A stretch of DNA of 64,000 bases from Tricholoma matsutake (GCA_026075535.2 AP026548.1:3720001-3784000), one strand, 5' to 3'; positions 1 through 11,066 are shown, counted from the stretch's first letter. Program-made: numbers and translations. The notes: generated from the letters alone by a model not told the origin.

Positions 1-285
1 ACGTGCAAGGCACAATACTGCCTGAGAAGTACTGTGAAAGTATCCTGACAGTATTCCTAATATTGTCAACATACTTCACCAGAAGTATTTTGACAGTATT
101 GTACTATATTTTGATAGTACTGAAGGTACTGAAGTAGTATTCTAGATTGGTATGTATACTGGCAAAATATCCCTTGGTGAGTATGGTGGCAGTATTAGGA
201 GTACTTCCAGAATACTGACATCATACCTTCTCAGAAGTATCTTGCTGTGCAGCCAGTGTCAGCAATGCTGAATATTACATAAATA
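1..285. repeat. AGTAYT-rich degenerate repeat, probable TE end
   Basis: About 285 bp built from imperfect direct and inverted copies of AGAAGTAYT, GACAGTATT and AGTATTCT. No coding potential is seen. Such short subterminal repeats in both orientations are typical of the ends of DNA transposons, but no terminus or target duplication lies within the window, so the identity is inferred only. Confidence 0.4.
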
Positions 286-372
286 ATGTGCATTAACATT
301 TCAAATGAATTTTACATGATAGCATCGATCGATGTTATTATGATTATGCCACGGTGTATAAGATCGTGCAAC

Positions 373-1734
373 TCAAGCCCAAGCCTTCCTAATCTCCTGC
401 AGCGCAGCAACAGTGTCATCAATGACCTGCTTCGGTTCTCTAAACTTGCCGAAATTGAGGTCGGCTATCGTGTTGGACGTGTCGAGGGTCGACACAGGGC
501 CGGGCAGCTCAGGATATTCGGAAGAAGGAGGATTATTCAGCTCCGGGTGTGTAATTTTGAGATGGTCGACCGCCTCTCGCCAGCTGAGGTTGCCGCCGTT
601 AACGATGTAGCGACGTTCAAGGGCACCGGGGTTGCGGGGGAGATCCAGAGCGAGGATATGAGCTTTGGCAACATCACGAACGTCGACGATATATGGAGAG
701 GGCTGGAAGAGGGGTCCGTTCATGATAGCCAGGATCATGTTGTTTGTGCCGATACTTTCTTTGGTTATGGGATGGGGGAAGGTTTCTGCGTATGGGCCGA
801 AGACGTAACCGGGGAGGACTGCGATGTATCTTCAGAATTGATTGTAAACGCGGAGATAAGGGCAGAACTCACTGGTGACAACGTCGAGCTGAGGGTGATC
901 TTTCACGAAGTCCCATAGCGCTCTCTCTGCTAATAGTTTGGAGGCAAAGTAGACATATGGCGGGTTTCGTGAGGGCTCTTTCGCTTCCTCTGGTGTTACG
1001 TGGCCCCAATCTGTTCGGTGGAAATTAACATCGCGGTGGTCTGAGGTTTGGAGTTTCCCACCTTTAGAGGTAATGGTCTTGCCAGCGAAGGAAAGGCCAA
1101 GATCGGCTACCCGTGTGTCAGACTCGAGACACATTGTGATAATCAGAGGCAGACTTACGGTTCATGAGATTACCGAAGGTACTTGTGACCACGATCTTCT
1201 CAACCTTGGCCTTCACTGCTTCACGGAGTACGTGGAGTGTTCCCTCCTTCGCAGTCTGTTTATGAGATGAGATGACGAAACCGAAGAGGATGTCAAGGTG
1301 TACTCACGTCTAGGGTATGCTGGACACTTGCTTTTCCAGGAAGCGGGGAGGCAACATGAATAATAGCATCAACACCTAAACGATTGTTAGAAACAACACT
1401 GTTGGAACTCGACAATTACACACCTTCGAGTGCTTCCGTGAGATCGCTATCGATGAGGTCGTCGACTTGCACAAACTCCATTCCAGGGCGATTGACTGTC
1501 TCTGTGAGCTGCTTGACTTTCGCTCCACGTGCAGTGCTAGTTCGCGATCGTTCGTTAGCTGCTTCCTCGACAAAGATCACAGGAACTAACCCTCGAACTC
1601 GGTATCCCGCAGTCAAAAGCTGGTCTGCGACATGGCCTGCAATGAAACCAGTTACACCAGTGACCTGAGAAAGTGGTCAGCATTGATAATTGTGATGGAA
1701 GAAGATCGCGGACCAAAACGAGTCTCTTCGACAT
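373..1734 (-). CDS. NAD(P)-dependent epimerase/dehydratase, extended SDR family (six exons)
   Basis: Exons, in gene order: 1734-1714, 1664-1424, 1375-1308, 1255-1159, 1106-873 and 818-373. The five introns are 48-54 nt with GT...AG ends and all join in frame, giving 1107 nt (368 aa plus stop). The start ATG gives MSKRLVLVTGVTGFIAG, whose TGxxGxxA/G motif is the Rossmann dinucleotide-binding loop of extended short-chain dehydrogenases/reductases. The catalytic YxxxK appears as YFASK in exon 5, and LPGYVFGPY in exon 6 is typical of the dihydroflavonol/cinnamoyl-CoA reductase-like and Gre2-like branch. The family reduces or epimerises small carbonyl or sugar substrates with NAD(P)H in the cytosol; the substrate cannot be told from the sequence. 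No stop or frameshift is seen, so this is the only intact host gene found. Length fits the family (about 330-370 aa). Confidence 0.93.
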
Positions 1735-1814
1735 TCTCTGTAGATGCGCAGTGGTGAATCGTGATTTGATAGTTGGGTAGTTTTGTTTTACGAAATACCC
1801 TTCAGATCCTGGGG

Positions 1815-1823
1815 CTTATATAG
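1815..1823 (-). promoter_or_regulatory. TATA-like box upstream of the SDR gene
   Basis: Minus-strand CTATATAAG lies about 80-90 nt upstream of the ATG at 1734, a usual distance for a fungal core promoter. Based on position and motif only. Confidence 0.4.
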
Positions 1824-2127
1824 TCATTGATAAGAGGCTGTCTCATAATCATCCAAGCTGTAGTTTCACTTCTGACCAAGAACTGAGATACTCGGTCATT
1901 TGTTGACAAACTGCCTCGGGAATAAGCCGATACCGCGAAAATTATGTTCACAGGTTATACTTAATTAGTAATGCCACCAGGCATTCACAGAAACTAAACT
2001 ATTCGACGTTCAACGTTCAGGACAAGTTTACCTAGGGAACCTGAGATTCGCTTCAAAGTCACCAAATACGTGGTCACTGCAAGGTCACTGGATCATGGCA
2101 GAAGTCAATCGCACGTGACTTGCACGG

Positions 2128-2225
2128 TCTGGTGTGGGTGGCAGAACTGATTTTCGAATAATTCTGCCGGCATGCCGGCAGAACGGCAATTGCCAGGGTG
2201 GCAGAATCGGGCAGATTATTTTTGA
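2128..2225. repeat. GGCAGAA/TTCTGCC repeat with a 22-bp perfect palindrome
   Basis: Several inverted copies of GGCAGAA lie here. Positions 2162-2183 form a perfect 22-bp palindrome centred on GGCATGCC. A related cluster of TTCTGCC and GGCAGAA words lies at 10561-10612, directly beyond the right end of retrotransposon E1. This suggests a dispersed repeat whose ends I cannot define. Confidence 0.45.
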
Positions 2226-2289
2226 GGCTGGCATCGATTAGTACTACACACGCTAGATACCTCCTGTTGACATCATTGTATCTACATCC

Positions 2290-3790
2290 CATTCATGCTC
2301 ACCAGATGATCCAATCACATCCATCTCTTCAATAGAGCTTGCTGGCATTTCTTCCGTGTCAATTTTCTCCAACTCAGCAAAATCATAAACCTCCCCTTCG
2401 AGAACCTCGCCTCCATCGATATCTGCCTCTAGTTGATGCTCCTTCTCAATCTGCAGTTGCTTGTCAAGTTCATCAAAAGCTTCGTCAAGTTCGTCAAGTG
2501 TGACATCTTCTGGCTGTGCAAAAATATCATCGTCTTCGGGGCAAGGGGTACCCGGGATGTTAGCAACGACACGGGGTCGGTAAAGTTTTTTAAGAGGAAG
2601 TTGAGGACCCCCCCTCGTAGGATATCACTACTATATTTGGAAATAATTACATAATTTAAAAAAAAAGATTTTCGCTCACCTTCGGCCCACAGTGATTAGG
2701 GCTGCGCACCGTGCCGCACACTGACGGTTACGGTACCCGTACTGTCAGGACCTTGAGCCTTTCCTTGACGGTATGTGTACGGCACGGGTTTATGCCGTAT
2801 TGACCATCAAAAGACGGCCATGCATACGGTTATACGGTGCTTTCTATGAGCATCGAGTCCCAAAAATAGAAATACTGACAATTTGGTTGAGTTTCAACCA
2901 AACAATCAATGAAGACAAGCGCAACGACAACGACAATGGCGACGATGCATAGATATGCATCGTCCGGGCCCCAGATAAGTGTTTTTAGGTCTCTTTCTTC
3001 GTTTCCTTCATTTAACTACGGTTGCTATGGATGCGACAATGGTGACACAAGGAAAAGGAAATTAAACAATGATGAGGGGATGACCAGGGACGGCCAGGGC
3101 TACGTAGGGCCAGAACGAGCGGCACAACAAACCCCACAATGATGGGGATGAACAACAAACAGCGGAGGGAAATGATCAGAGTAACTCGCATGTTTCGCAG
3201 GAGAGGTTTTTTTTTTGTTTTCTATCATTCATCAGTTTTGTAGTCCCTCCCTCGCTGCGTGCGAGGGTGGTTAGTTATGTTATCTCAATAAAAATCCCCA
3301 ACATTTGTATCGTCCCCCCTTGCATTAATATTATTCAAATAAACAAATTTTCAATCTATGCTGAAAAACACTGCGGACCATTGCAAATGACAGGAATCGC
3401 ATTACAAGGAAAAGGCGAAAATTTGTTATTTTTTGTATTTATGTCTACTACTTTGCCAGTTATGAGCCATAAGTAGAAAAAAAAAATTAAGCCTCCGGCA
3501 GGACCCCCCCCACCCCCGTGTCACGGATCAACATCCTGGGTACCCCTTGCTTCGGGGGTTGTCATCGAGAATGGCGGCTTCCATGTAAAATTTGTATTGA
3601 GGTCATTCATGAGATTGGGATTGACACCAGCTTCATCCCGTGTGTGCATATGAGCATGCCATCAATGAACAGGTTTGCCTGTGGCACGATCCCGTTGATA
3701 AAGCTGTTGAGCATAGTTTGCATGAAGTGTGAAGTTTGAGGAGACAATTGCTGGGTGTTTTCTGCACCAGCCATTACAATGGAAATGGAA
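2290..3790 (-). pseudogene. Unrecognised acidic ORF remnant, split by a hAT element
   Basis: Minus-strand coding sequence lies on both sides of the element at 2542-3549. The upstream part (about 3790-3558) reads through NYAQQLYQRD and FTWKPPFSMTTPED; the downstream part (2533-2290) is strongly acidic (DDDIFAQPED, LDELDEAFDELDKQ). Removing the element and one copy of its 8-bp target duplication joins the two parts in frame at PEDDDIF. An in-frame stop follows KPVH, and no start is found, so the copy is dead. I do not recognise the family; a host gene or a DNA-transposon protein are both possible. Confidence 0.5.
2542..3549. mobile_element. Non-autonomous hAT-type DNA transposon (1008 bp)
   Basis: The termini are inverted: CAAGGGGTACCC at 2542 and its complement ending at 3549, with similarity continuing inward (GGATGTT, then GACACGGGG). 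It is flanked by a perfect 8-bp duplication CTTCGGGG (2534-2541 and 3550-3557). CA-starting inverted ends with an 8-bp duplication are the hAT signature. The interior has ACGGT/TACGGTACC subterminal words, a CCCTCGC/GCGAGGG hairpin near 3248-3266 and no transposase. Excision would restore the reading frame of the flanking ORF remnant. Confidence 0.88.
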
Positions 3791-3851
3791 GTGGTTACAA
3801 ATATTTCTAACCGAAGTTGTATGATATATTGTATGTTTTTTTTCAGGCACA

Positions 3852-4557
3852 TGTTAAGAACTGATCCTAGAGGGTTCGTTGGAATCCACTCGGACACTGC
3901 GGGTGTTGTTTACGGAAGGGTGTCGGGTCGTTGCAGATTCTGCAGGAGGGGAAATGGAAAGGACTTGGCTTCAGCTTGTAAGAAGCTGCGCCCTTCACCT
4001 TGTCTGGTGTCCTAATTTCAAGTTGGAGGTTTGGAGGTAGGAACGGGAAAGTGCGGGTAAATGCGGGAAGGAATATGGAGGGACTTAGGTTAAGTTCAGA
4101 TGAGGTTAGAACTTCAGAGGGAGACTGGAGGTCGAGTCAAATGGAGTTCAGACTCTTAGAGAACTGAGGTTGGAGTAGAAGGAGGTTTGGATTGGCAGAT
4201 TAAAGTTGAGTCTATGTCGATATACAAACTGAGGAATACAAGGCAAAACTAACTAAGCTTAAATACTGTAGTCCGGAATAATGTGGAACAGGAACGAAGA
4301 CTGCAGCAGTGTCTCGACTGCGTAGATAAATTATCTAGCGGGAGCCGCACAGGAATCCATAGTTGAATTTGCAATAGAGACGGCAGCCTTGGAAAGGCAG
4401 CTGTGGATGCTGTACAAGGCAGCCTGATGCACAGCAGTGTGGGCAGTGCAAGGTGGCCGGGAATGAAATCGGGAGGCATAGACAAAAGTCATGTTCGACG
4501 TGCAGGAAAGGGTCAGATAGATGCGGGTTCCAATTGGGCGAGGAATGGTTCTTGACA
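3852..4557 (-). repeat. E1 3' LTR (706 bp)
   Basis: Starts TGTTAAGAAC and ends GTTCTTGACA, with the same length as the partner at 9846-10551. Because the element is on the minus strand this left copy is the 3' LTR. Confidence 0.95.
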
Positions 4558-4570
4558 GTATTTCCCCCTT
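4558..4570 (-). other. E1 polypurine tract
   Basis: On the minus strand AAGGGGGAAATAC directly precedes the 3' LTR, the expected site for priming plus-strand DNA synthesis. Confidence 0.7.
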
Positions 4571-4693
4571 AGTGCCAAGCCTACAAGGCACGTGAGGGTT
4601 TGAGTCCAAATGAGGAAGTTAGTTGAATTTCCGAATGTGGCAATTGGTTGAAAAAATTTTCACATCGTTTCCTACTCTCATCACATATCAGAA

Positions 4694-5669
4694 ATGTCCA
4701 CCCCAGCAGTCTCCGCCCAGATCAAAATGGCCACGATGAAGGCCCAACATGAACAGAGGGAGTGGGCACTGAGGGAGCAGATGGAAAGGGAGATGAAGGA
4801 GCTAGAGGAAGCGGCGAGGGAGGAGGAACACTGGGCGCAGGAGGAGCAAAAGGCAGCAGAGGAGGCTGAGGAGGTGCACCAGGCAGAGGTGTGGAAAAAA
4901 GAGGCAGCAGCCACAAGACGAGTGGAGAAGAAGTGGGTGGCTGCAGATGCAGGATTGGGAGATGAGGCTGAGGGGAGCAAGTCCCCAAAGAAAAAGAAAG
5001 TCGCCAAGTCGATGGTGTGAGTGGGGTCGGAGGAGTCGGAGGGTCCGGTGTGGGTGCAGGCCGCGTTGCCCTGCAAAAGGTGCATACTTGTTTCCCTTTT
5101 CAGTCTCCTTTTACTGATAAGTGGCCTAGATGCAAATATCAAAAGATTGCTTGTTTCAAGATGGGTGCGAAGGGACGCGTGTGTGACAACTGCACGCACA
5201 TCGAACATAAGTGCGAGGAGGTAGTGTGGGAGGGGCAGGAAGCCCCTGCAGCAAAACTGGCAGGAACAACAGGGGTGACCGGGGAAAACCCAGAAGTAAT
5301 GCAACAGATGATGAAGTTGATAAGGAAGGGATTCACTGAGGTGGCCAATGCGGTGCAGGAGTCGATGGGGGAGATCCGGGATGCTTTGGACCCAGAGTGA
5401 GTGGAGAAAGAAAGCGCCAGGGAGGAGAGCGATGAGGGGTGACAAAGAGGTGGAGCAGGCGGTGTGAGAGTCCCGGTGGGAAAGATGCGGGATCCGCAAA
5501 TCTGGAGATGACTGGGCGGCCTTCCAGAGATATCTGGAGAAAAGGCGGGTGGATGACAAGGAGGAGAGCGAGAGTGGAGATGAGGAGGGTGGAGAGAAGG
5601 ACGAGGGTGGAGAAGAGGGCGAGGTTGGGGGACACGGTGACGAAGACAGAGAGGGAGAAGTGGAGGTAG
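4694..5669 (+). pseudogene. Antisense accessory gene of E1: coiled coil plus Cys cluster
   Basis: Runs opposite to pol, between the chromodomain end and the 3' LTR. It starts MSTPAVSAQIKMATMK and continues as an E/K/Q/A-rich, heptad-like region (about residues 10-90), followed by a basic stretch (KSPKKKKVAK). In shifted frames come PCKRC and then GAKGRVCDNCTHIEHKCEE, a spacing that resembles a fungal Zn(II)2Cys6 DNA-binding cluster, and another acidic tail. The frame changes suggest introns or decay. A gene of the same architecture occupies the same place in the unrelated element E3. Function is unknown; nuclear DNA binding is an inference from the Cys cluster. Similar orphan proteins near gypsy elements occur in other basidiomycetes (from memory). 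Confidence 0.6.
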
Positions 5670-5762
5670 TCTAGGGATCCAGTCAGATCCAAAAGAATTT
5701 TGTTTTTTCAATAGCATTTGTTTCTGAGTTCAGACTGAGTGAATAAGTAAGGTGAATAGTCC

Positions 5763-8340
5763 TTAAGTGGGTAATGGTCTGGGTTTCTGCGGGTAGCGGG
5801 TGTGAAAATCTGCAAGGAGTTCTTGGGCATGGTCAAGTTCCATAACAGGTAGCCAGGAGGTCTCTTCATTGGTTCCCTGGTAACCTTCCCATCGAACAAG
5901 GTAGAGAATCTTGCAGCGACGTTGGTTGTCAACTTTGGAGTCAAGGACTTTGGTGATCTCATATTTGAGCTTGTCGTCGATGGTGATTGGAGGAGGTGGA
6001 GGTTGCACTCGATTTGGAATTATGTTCAGGGAGTGTTTCTCTAGTTGAGAGACATGGAAAACAGGGTGGATGGCCCGCATGTGATCTGGGAGCTGCAGGG
6101 TGACTGAGTGAGTGCCTGGGTGGGCGATGATTTTGAAGGGGCCATGGTTCTTTTCAGAAAGTTTCTTGGAAGGATGAGTGGTGCAGATATTTTCCGCAGT
6201 GACATAGGCAGAGTCACCAATGTTGAAGTCAGGTGCAGGTGCCCGATGTTTGTCCGCAGGACCTTGATAACGCTCTTGAGCGGCCGCAAGCTGTTTCCGA
6301 AGCTCCTGATGAAGGTCGTCGTCGCTATTTCCCCCTTTGCGGTAGACGTCCCAACATCTAGTGAGTGCGTCTGGCTTGGCCCCTAATTTTCCGGGGCGGA
6401 AGCAGATGATGAGATTGAACTGGGAAAGGTACTCAGACCAACGGGCCTGGCAGCGGGTGAGCAACTTGGTAGTGCTGAAGTACTCAAGATTTTTGTGGTC
6501 AGTGACCACATCAACCAGGTTTGCAGAACCCTCGAAATACTGCCGCCAGTGTTTGAAGGCTTCGAAAATGGCCAAGAGTTCCTTATCATGGGTGTCGTAA
6601 TTTAGTTCAGCGGGATTGAAAGAGCGGGAATGAAAAGCGACTGGATGGATTTCTCCATCCGCACTGTAAACCGAAAGGATAGCTGCTAGGGCATAGTTGG
6701 AAGCATCAGTTTTGAGTACCATCTGTGAGTCAGGTACCCATTGCGTTAAGATGGGGGTGTGGGTGAACTCTTGTTTGAGCTTTTCAAAAGCGTCACGGCA
6801 CTTCTTGTTGAAGTCCCAGGGTGCAGATTCCACATCAAGCGGGTGAGTGGGATGACAATGTCTGAATAGCCATTAATGAAGCAGCAGTAAAAGTTGCAAA
6901 AGCCTAAGAAGGATTGAATATCCTTAACTTTCCTAGGCTTGGGCCAGTCAAGCATGGTTTTGACTTTATCCTCGGACATCCGCAGTCCATCCGGTGAAAG
7001 GATGAAACCTAAATATTCGACGGTGTCTTTGTGGAACTCACATTTCTGTGGAGAGGCGTAAAGTCCATTTTTCCGGAGACGATGGAGGACTTCTTTGATG
7101 TGAGCCCCATGCTGGGACTTGTCATCGGAATAGATTAGGATGTCGTCGAGGTATACGATGACACAAACATCCAGCATGTTGCTGAAGATGTCATTCATAA
7201 ACCGCTGGAAAGCTGCGGGTGCATTAGTGAGTCCAAAGGGAACCACCAACCACTCGAAGGATCCATAGTGGGTGCAGAAAGTAGTTTTCCACTCATCACC
7301 ATCAGCGATGTGGACTAGGTGATAAGTGTGCCACAAGTCTATCTTGGTGAATAAGCGGGCTTTTCAGGGAGAGTCAAGGAGGTCAGAAATGAGAGGAAGT
7401 GGGTAGCGGTCTTTCTTTGTAAGACAGTTAAGTCCTCGGTAGTCGACACAAAGTCGGAGACTACCGTCCTTCTTCTTGATGAAGAGAATCGGAGTGCCAT
7501 GCGGAGACTTGGATGGGCAGATGAAACCTGAGCGGACATTTTTGTCAATAAAGACTCATAAGGCTTCTAATTCAGAGGGAGAGAGAGAATACATGTGGCC
7601 TGGAGGTGGAGGAGTATTGTCTTCTGTCTCTATCTTGAGGTCGTAAGACCGATGCGGAGGAAGGGTATCTGCTTTAGTCTTATTAAAGACATCAGAGAAT
7701 TCATGATACTTGGGCGGAACATTGGAGAGGTCGGATGAGTCAGCAGATTGGGCGGAGTGGGCGGATAACCCTTCTGGAGCGAAGGTCATCTGAAAAGCTA
7801 CTGCCCCAGGAAGTTTGCTAGCATGCGCATAAGCGGCAGCGTTGATGAAGGAGATGTTGGGGGGTGTAAATTTAGGAGGAATGGGGGTTTTGGAAAGTGT
7901 GGAGGAGTCGAGGATTTCTACCGGAAGATTCAGGGACAAAGGTGATGTCAAGGGTGCTGGACCTCTATGATCTGCAGAGCAGAAAGTGAGTTGGCTTGAA
8001 GACCAGTCAATCAACAGATTGTATTGCTTCAGCCAGTTATGACTGAGTCTGGCGGAACAGGAAGAGTCAAGCGAGGTTACATAAAATGACAAATTGAATA
8101 CTTCACCGGCAGGGAAGGTGACCGGAAGTTTGACGATCTGAGTTATGGTGGAGTTGCAAGATCCATCAAAGAGTCGTAAACCAATCAGGTTAATGGATTC
8201 TGTGCTGAGTTGGTTTTTCAACATGAAAGAGGAGTCAAGGAGGAGCCAGAGTTGAGAAGGGTTTGGAAAGGGGCGGAAGAGTTGGGAAAGGATAAAAGAA
8301 TGGTCAGGGAGTCAGGGTTGGAAAGAGCGGACACGTTGAG
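5763..8340 (-). pseudogene. E1 pol: protease, reverse transcriptase, RNase H, chromodomain (integrase core deleted)
   Basis: The protease site reads LLNSGSS where LLDSGSS is expected (codon at 8251-8253), so the catalytic Asp is lost, and a frameshift follows. RT runs from EALxVFIDKN through [13 protein letters not shown] and [12 protein letters not shown] (YLDD catalytic box, about 7145) to [13 protein letters not shown]. Stops occur near 7558 and 7365, and a frameshift near 6838. RNase H has KTDASNYALAAIL and VVTDHKNLEYF. Directly after DALTRCWDVYRKGG the frame continues into DLHQELRKQLAAAQ and a GPY/F-type region (GPFKIIAHPGTH) followed by a chromodomain (LYLVRWEGYQGTNEETSWLP). The zinc-binding and DDE parts of integrase, normally some 400 residues, are absent, with no frame break. 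Typical Arg positions have become Cys or Trp, as expected from CpG decay. Confidence 0.9.
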
Positions 8341-8414
8341 ACGAACATAGGCAGCCAAATGGGTAAGGTCAACGCAACCCCCAGCCCCAATGGCTGTATC
8401 CTGAGGGTTGCAGA

Positions 8415-9682
8415 CTATTTTTCCGAGTCCATAGTCTCAGGAACAACAGTGGATGCATGGGCTTTTGTGGCTTTGGATTTTGGGCAGTTTCCTGCTACGT
8501 GCCCTTCCTCACCGCAGTAGAGACAAAGTCATTCTCTCATGCGACGTTCTCATTCCTCCCCAGTAAGCTTGCTGTTCTTCCCCAACTTATCGGAGATGGA
8601 TGACTTGGGCTTGTCCCGGGAAGTGTTCTTTGTTGCAGAAGACTGCTGGTTGGAGGTGCTGCTGTGGGCGGAGTTTGAAGATGCTTGGTTTGACGTCGGG
8701 GAAGGGCTTTTGGAAGAGTCCTTCCAACTAGAGTTAGTGACGTTACTGGAATTCTTTGTTTCAAAACAGGATTCGTCTTCTTGCATCCAGTAGATGTCGT
8801 CGCTGTCCTGCGCTTTCAAGTGCAGTTCTGTGAGAGTATTGGGTTTACCACCCCGGAGAACTTCTATGTGAAGCTGGAGCGGAAGACCGTGGAAATAGCG
8901 GTCACGAAGGGCTGCTTCATTCCAGTTGACCCTAGAAGCTAATTCCCAGAAGTCAACATTATATTTCATGATACAACCACCTTTCTTCATTGCTAAGTCA
9001 GAGAGAGCTTTTTCCACATCTCCAACCGGGTTGTGCAGACCAAAGTTGCTTTCCAGCTCGGTGAGGAAAGCTTCATAGTCCCACATCCAGTGTGCAGAAT
9101 CTGTCGGGTCATTCAGACCAGGCTCAAACCAACTGAGAGCTGATCCCTTAAGATAAGAAAGGATGAATATGATCTTTTTCTCATCAGAGGAAAATACGTG
9201 CAGACGGCCATGGAAATGAAGATTGCAGGAGACTAGGAAGTCTCTAAGTTTCGTCGGATTGGCGCCGTCAAAAGTGTCGGGGTCGCGAACTTTGATTTTC
9301 TTGGTCTTGGGTGTGTTATTCTGATGAAGGGTGCAGATACTCTCCAAGAGGTTGTAAAGGACATCTATGAACCTATCCCCTGGGTCAGGGTTTTCCCCTG
9401 CGGGAGGTTGATCCTCAGGATCATTGGGATCGGGGTCACCCCCAGGGCCATCAGGACCACTAGGGTCGTCAGGTCTGCCGGGGGTCCGTCCTCTAGACCA
9501 GGATCTTCCAACCCGAAGGGTTCAGGCTGGTTGATGCCCCCTATGTACTCAAGGGGAGTTCTTGATTGAAAACCTTCCAGGTTGCCGGAGGGTTGCGGGG
9601 CATGGGTGGACATGAGATTGGCACTGATTGAGGGGGCTCCTGAGCCGATTTGTTGGAAGATGTTTGAGGGTCTAGAAGACAC
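8415..9682 (-). pseudogene. E1 gag (capsid-like protein with zinc knuckle)
   Basis: The main open part (9347-8550) contains DTFDGANPTKLRDFL, YLKGSALSWFEPGL and ALRDRYFHGLPLQL, the retrotransposon Gag core of Ty3/gypsy elements. A TGA (probably from CGA) interrupts just before the zinc knuckle CLYCGEEGHVAGNCPKS. The N-terminal part (from about 9682) is rich in Pro/Gly/Asp and is shifted out of frame near 9450. Gag would package the element RNA in cytoplasmic particles; this copy cannot be translated whole. Its 5' leader occupies 9683-9845. Confidence 0.85.
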
Positions 9683-9845
9683 TCCAAAAGTAGTGGTGGG
9701 TCAAGGGTCGGAAAGGGTGGATCGCTGGATTGCAGAGATCCCTGGAATAGTACCAGCGCATTGGGAATTTCTTGTTGTGTGCTGGTGGGTCTTGGTAGGG
9801 GTCATAGAGAGGAAATGGATGAGTGAAGTGCGAGTTTGTATATAC

Positions 9846-10551
9846 TGTTAAGAACTGATCCTAGAGGGTTCGTCGGAATCCACTCAGACACTGCGGGTGT
9901 TGTTTACGGAAGGGTGTCGGGTCGTTGCAGATTCTGCAGGAGGGGAAATGGAAAGGACTTGGCTTCAGCTTGTAAGAAGCTGCACCCTTCACCTTGTCTG
10001 GTGTCCTAATTTCAAGTTGGAGGTTTGGAGGTAGGAATGGGAAAGTGCAGGTAAATGCGGGAAGGAATATGGAGGGACTTAGGTTAAGTTCAGATGAGGT
10101 TAGAACTTCAGAGGGAGACTGGAGGTCGAGTCAAATGGAGTTCAGACTCTTAGAGAACTGAGGTTGGAGTAGAAGGAGGTTTGGATTGGCAGATTAAAGT
10201 TGAGTCTATGTCGATATACAAACTGAGGAATACAAGGCAAAACTAACTAAGCTTAAATACTGTAGTCCGGAATAATGCGGAACAGGAACGAAGACTGCAG
10301 CAGTGTCTCGACTGCGTAGATAAATTATCTAGCGGGAGCTGCACAGGAATCTGTAGTTGAATTTGCAATAGAGATGGCAGCCTTGGAAAGGCAGCCATGG
10401 ATGCTGTACAAGGTGGCCTGATGCACAGCAGTGTGGGCAGTGCAAGGAAGCCAGGAATGAAATCAGGAGGCATAGACGAAAGTCATGTTCGACGTGCGGG
10501 AAAGGGTCGGATAGATGCAGGTTCCGATTGGGCGAGGAATGGTTCTTGACA
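9846..10551 (-). repeat. E1 5' LTR (706 bp)
   Basis: Partner of 3852-4557, followed by the duplication GCACA at 10552-10556. Compared with the other LTR, changes fall in pairs such as CCG to CCA on one side and CTG on the other, so both copies decayed independently from a shared CpG. Confidence 0.95.
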
Positions 10552-10556
10552 GCACA

Positions 10557-11060
10557 CATTAGTTCTGCCAGGCAGTGGCAGAACTCGGCAGAATGGCAGG
10601 GTTCTGCCAACAACACTACTTGTACCATGTTTATTTCTCAGCAATTTCTCAGCATATGTTTAGGCTACATAACACACATTATATACCAACTGTTCAGTTG
10701 CTTTTGAGGTACAGTGGGGGAACCGGATGGGACTGGAATGGGATGGGCAGGACTGTCAGGAATTCCCAAAGATCAGATTCAAAGGCGCTCTAGGTTGTTC
10801 TTCCAGGCAGTTAATATGGAACTAATATTATGTAATGCTTATATTGAATTGATGTAATCAGCTTCAGGGTAGCATACATATTCATAATCCAGCATAATCC
10901 AAGAGGACTCGGGAAAACTGCTACTGAAGGTTGCTATAAAAATGCAGGGACAGGATAGAATAAACAGGACTACTATGAATAAGTAAGGGAATAAATAGAA
11001 TAGAGAAAGGGGATGCACAGTGAATGAACAAACACTGAGGTGACTGGTTTGAGTGGGCCA
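10557..11060. other. No gene seen; flank between E1 and the Helitron gene end
   Basis: Contains the second GGCAGAA/TTCTGCC cluster (10561-10612) and otherwise AT-rich sequence. The 3' end of the Helitron should lie here or nearby, but I could not identify its terminal hairpin. Confidence 0.4.
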
Positions 11061-11066
11061 TTGCTT

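Larger units (their letters stand above)
1735..2289. other. Intergenic region upstream of the SDR gene
   Basis: No supported gene. It holds the SDR promoter side and, at its distal end, the GGCAGAA/TTCTGCC repeat described separately. The short reading frames here show no family features. Confidence 0.5.
3852..10551 (-). mobile_element. Ty3/gypsy LTR retrotransposon E1 (6.7 kb, defective)
   Basis: Two 706-bp LTRs (3852-4557 and 9846-10551) start TGTTAAGAAC and end GTTCTTGACA. They are flanked by the 5-bp duplication GCACA (3847-3851, 10552-10556). Gag-PR-RT-RNase H-chromodomain are on the minus strand and a separate gene on the plus strand lies between pol and the 3' LTR. The LTRs differ at about 23 of 706 sites; all but one difference are transitions, nearly all explained by a CpG in the ancestor. 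The element is dead: stops and frameshifts interrupt gag and pol, and the integrase catalytic core is missing. Confidence 0.95.

Noticed and set aside
2909..3142. 77-codon plus-strand ORF in the 1.0-kb hAT element
   Set aside because: Low-complexity start, no transposase motif and no homologous frame recognised; the element looks non-coding.
4681..5717. Long minus-strand ORFs (up to 292 codons) opposite the E1 antisense gene
   Set aside because: Composition (Ser, Leu, Pro, Cys rich) is that of the complement of an E/K/Q-rich coding strand; no family features.
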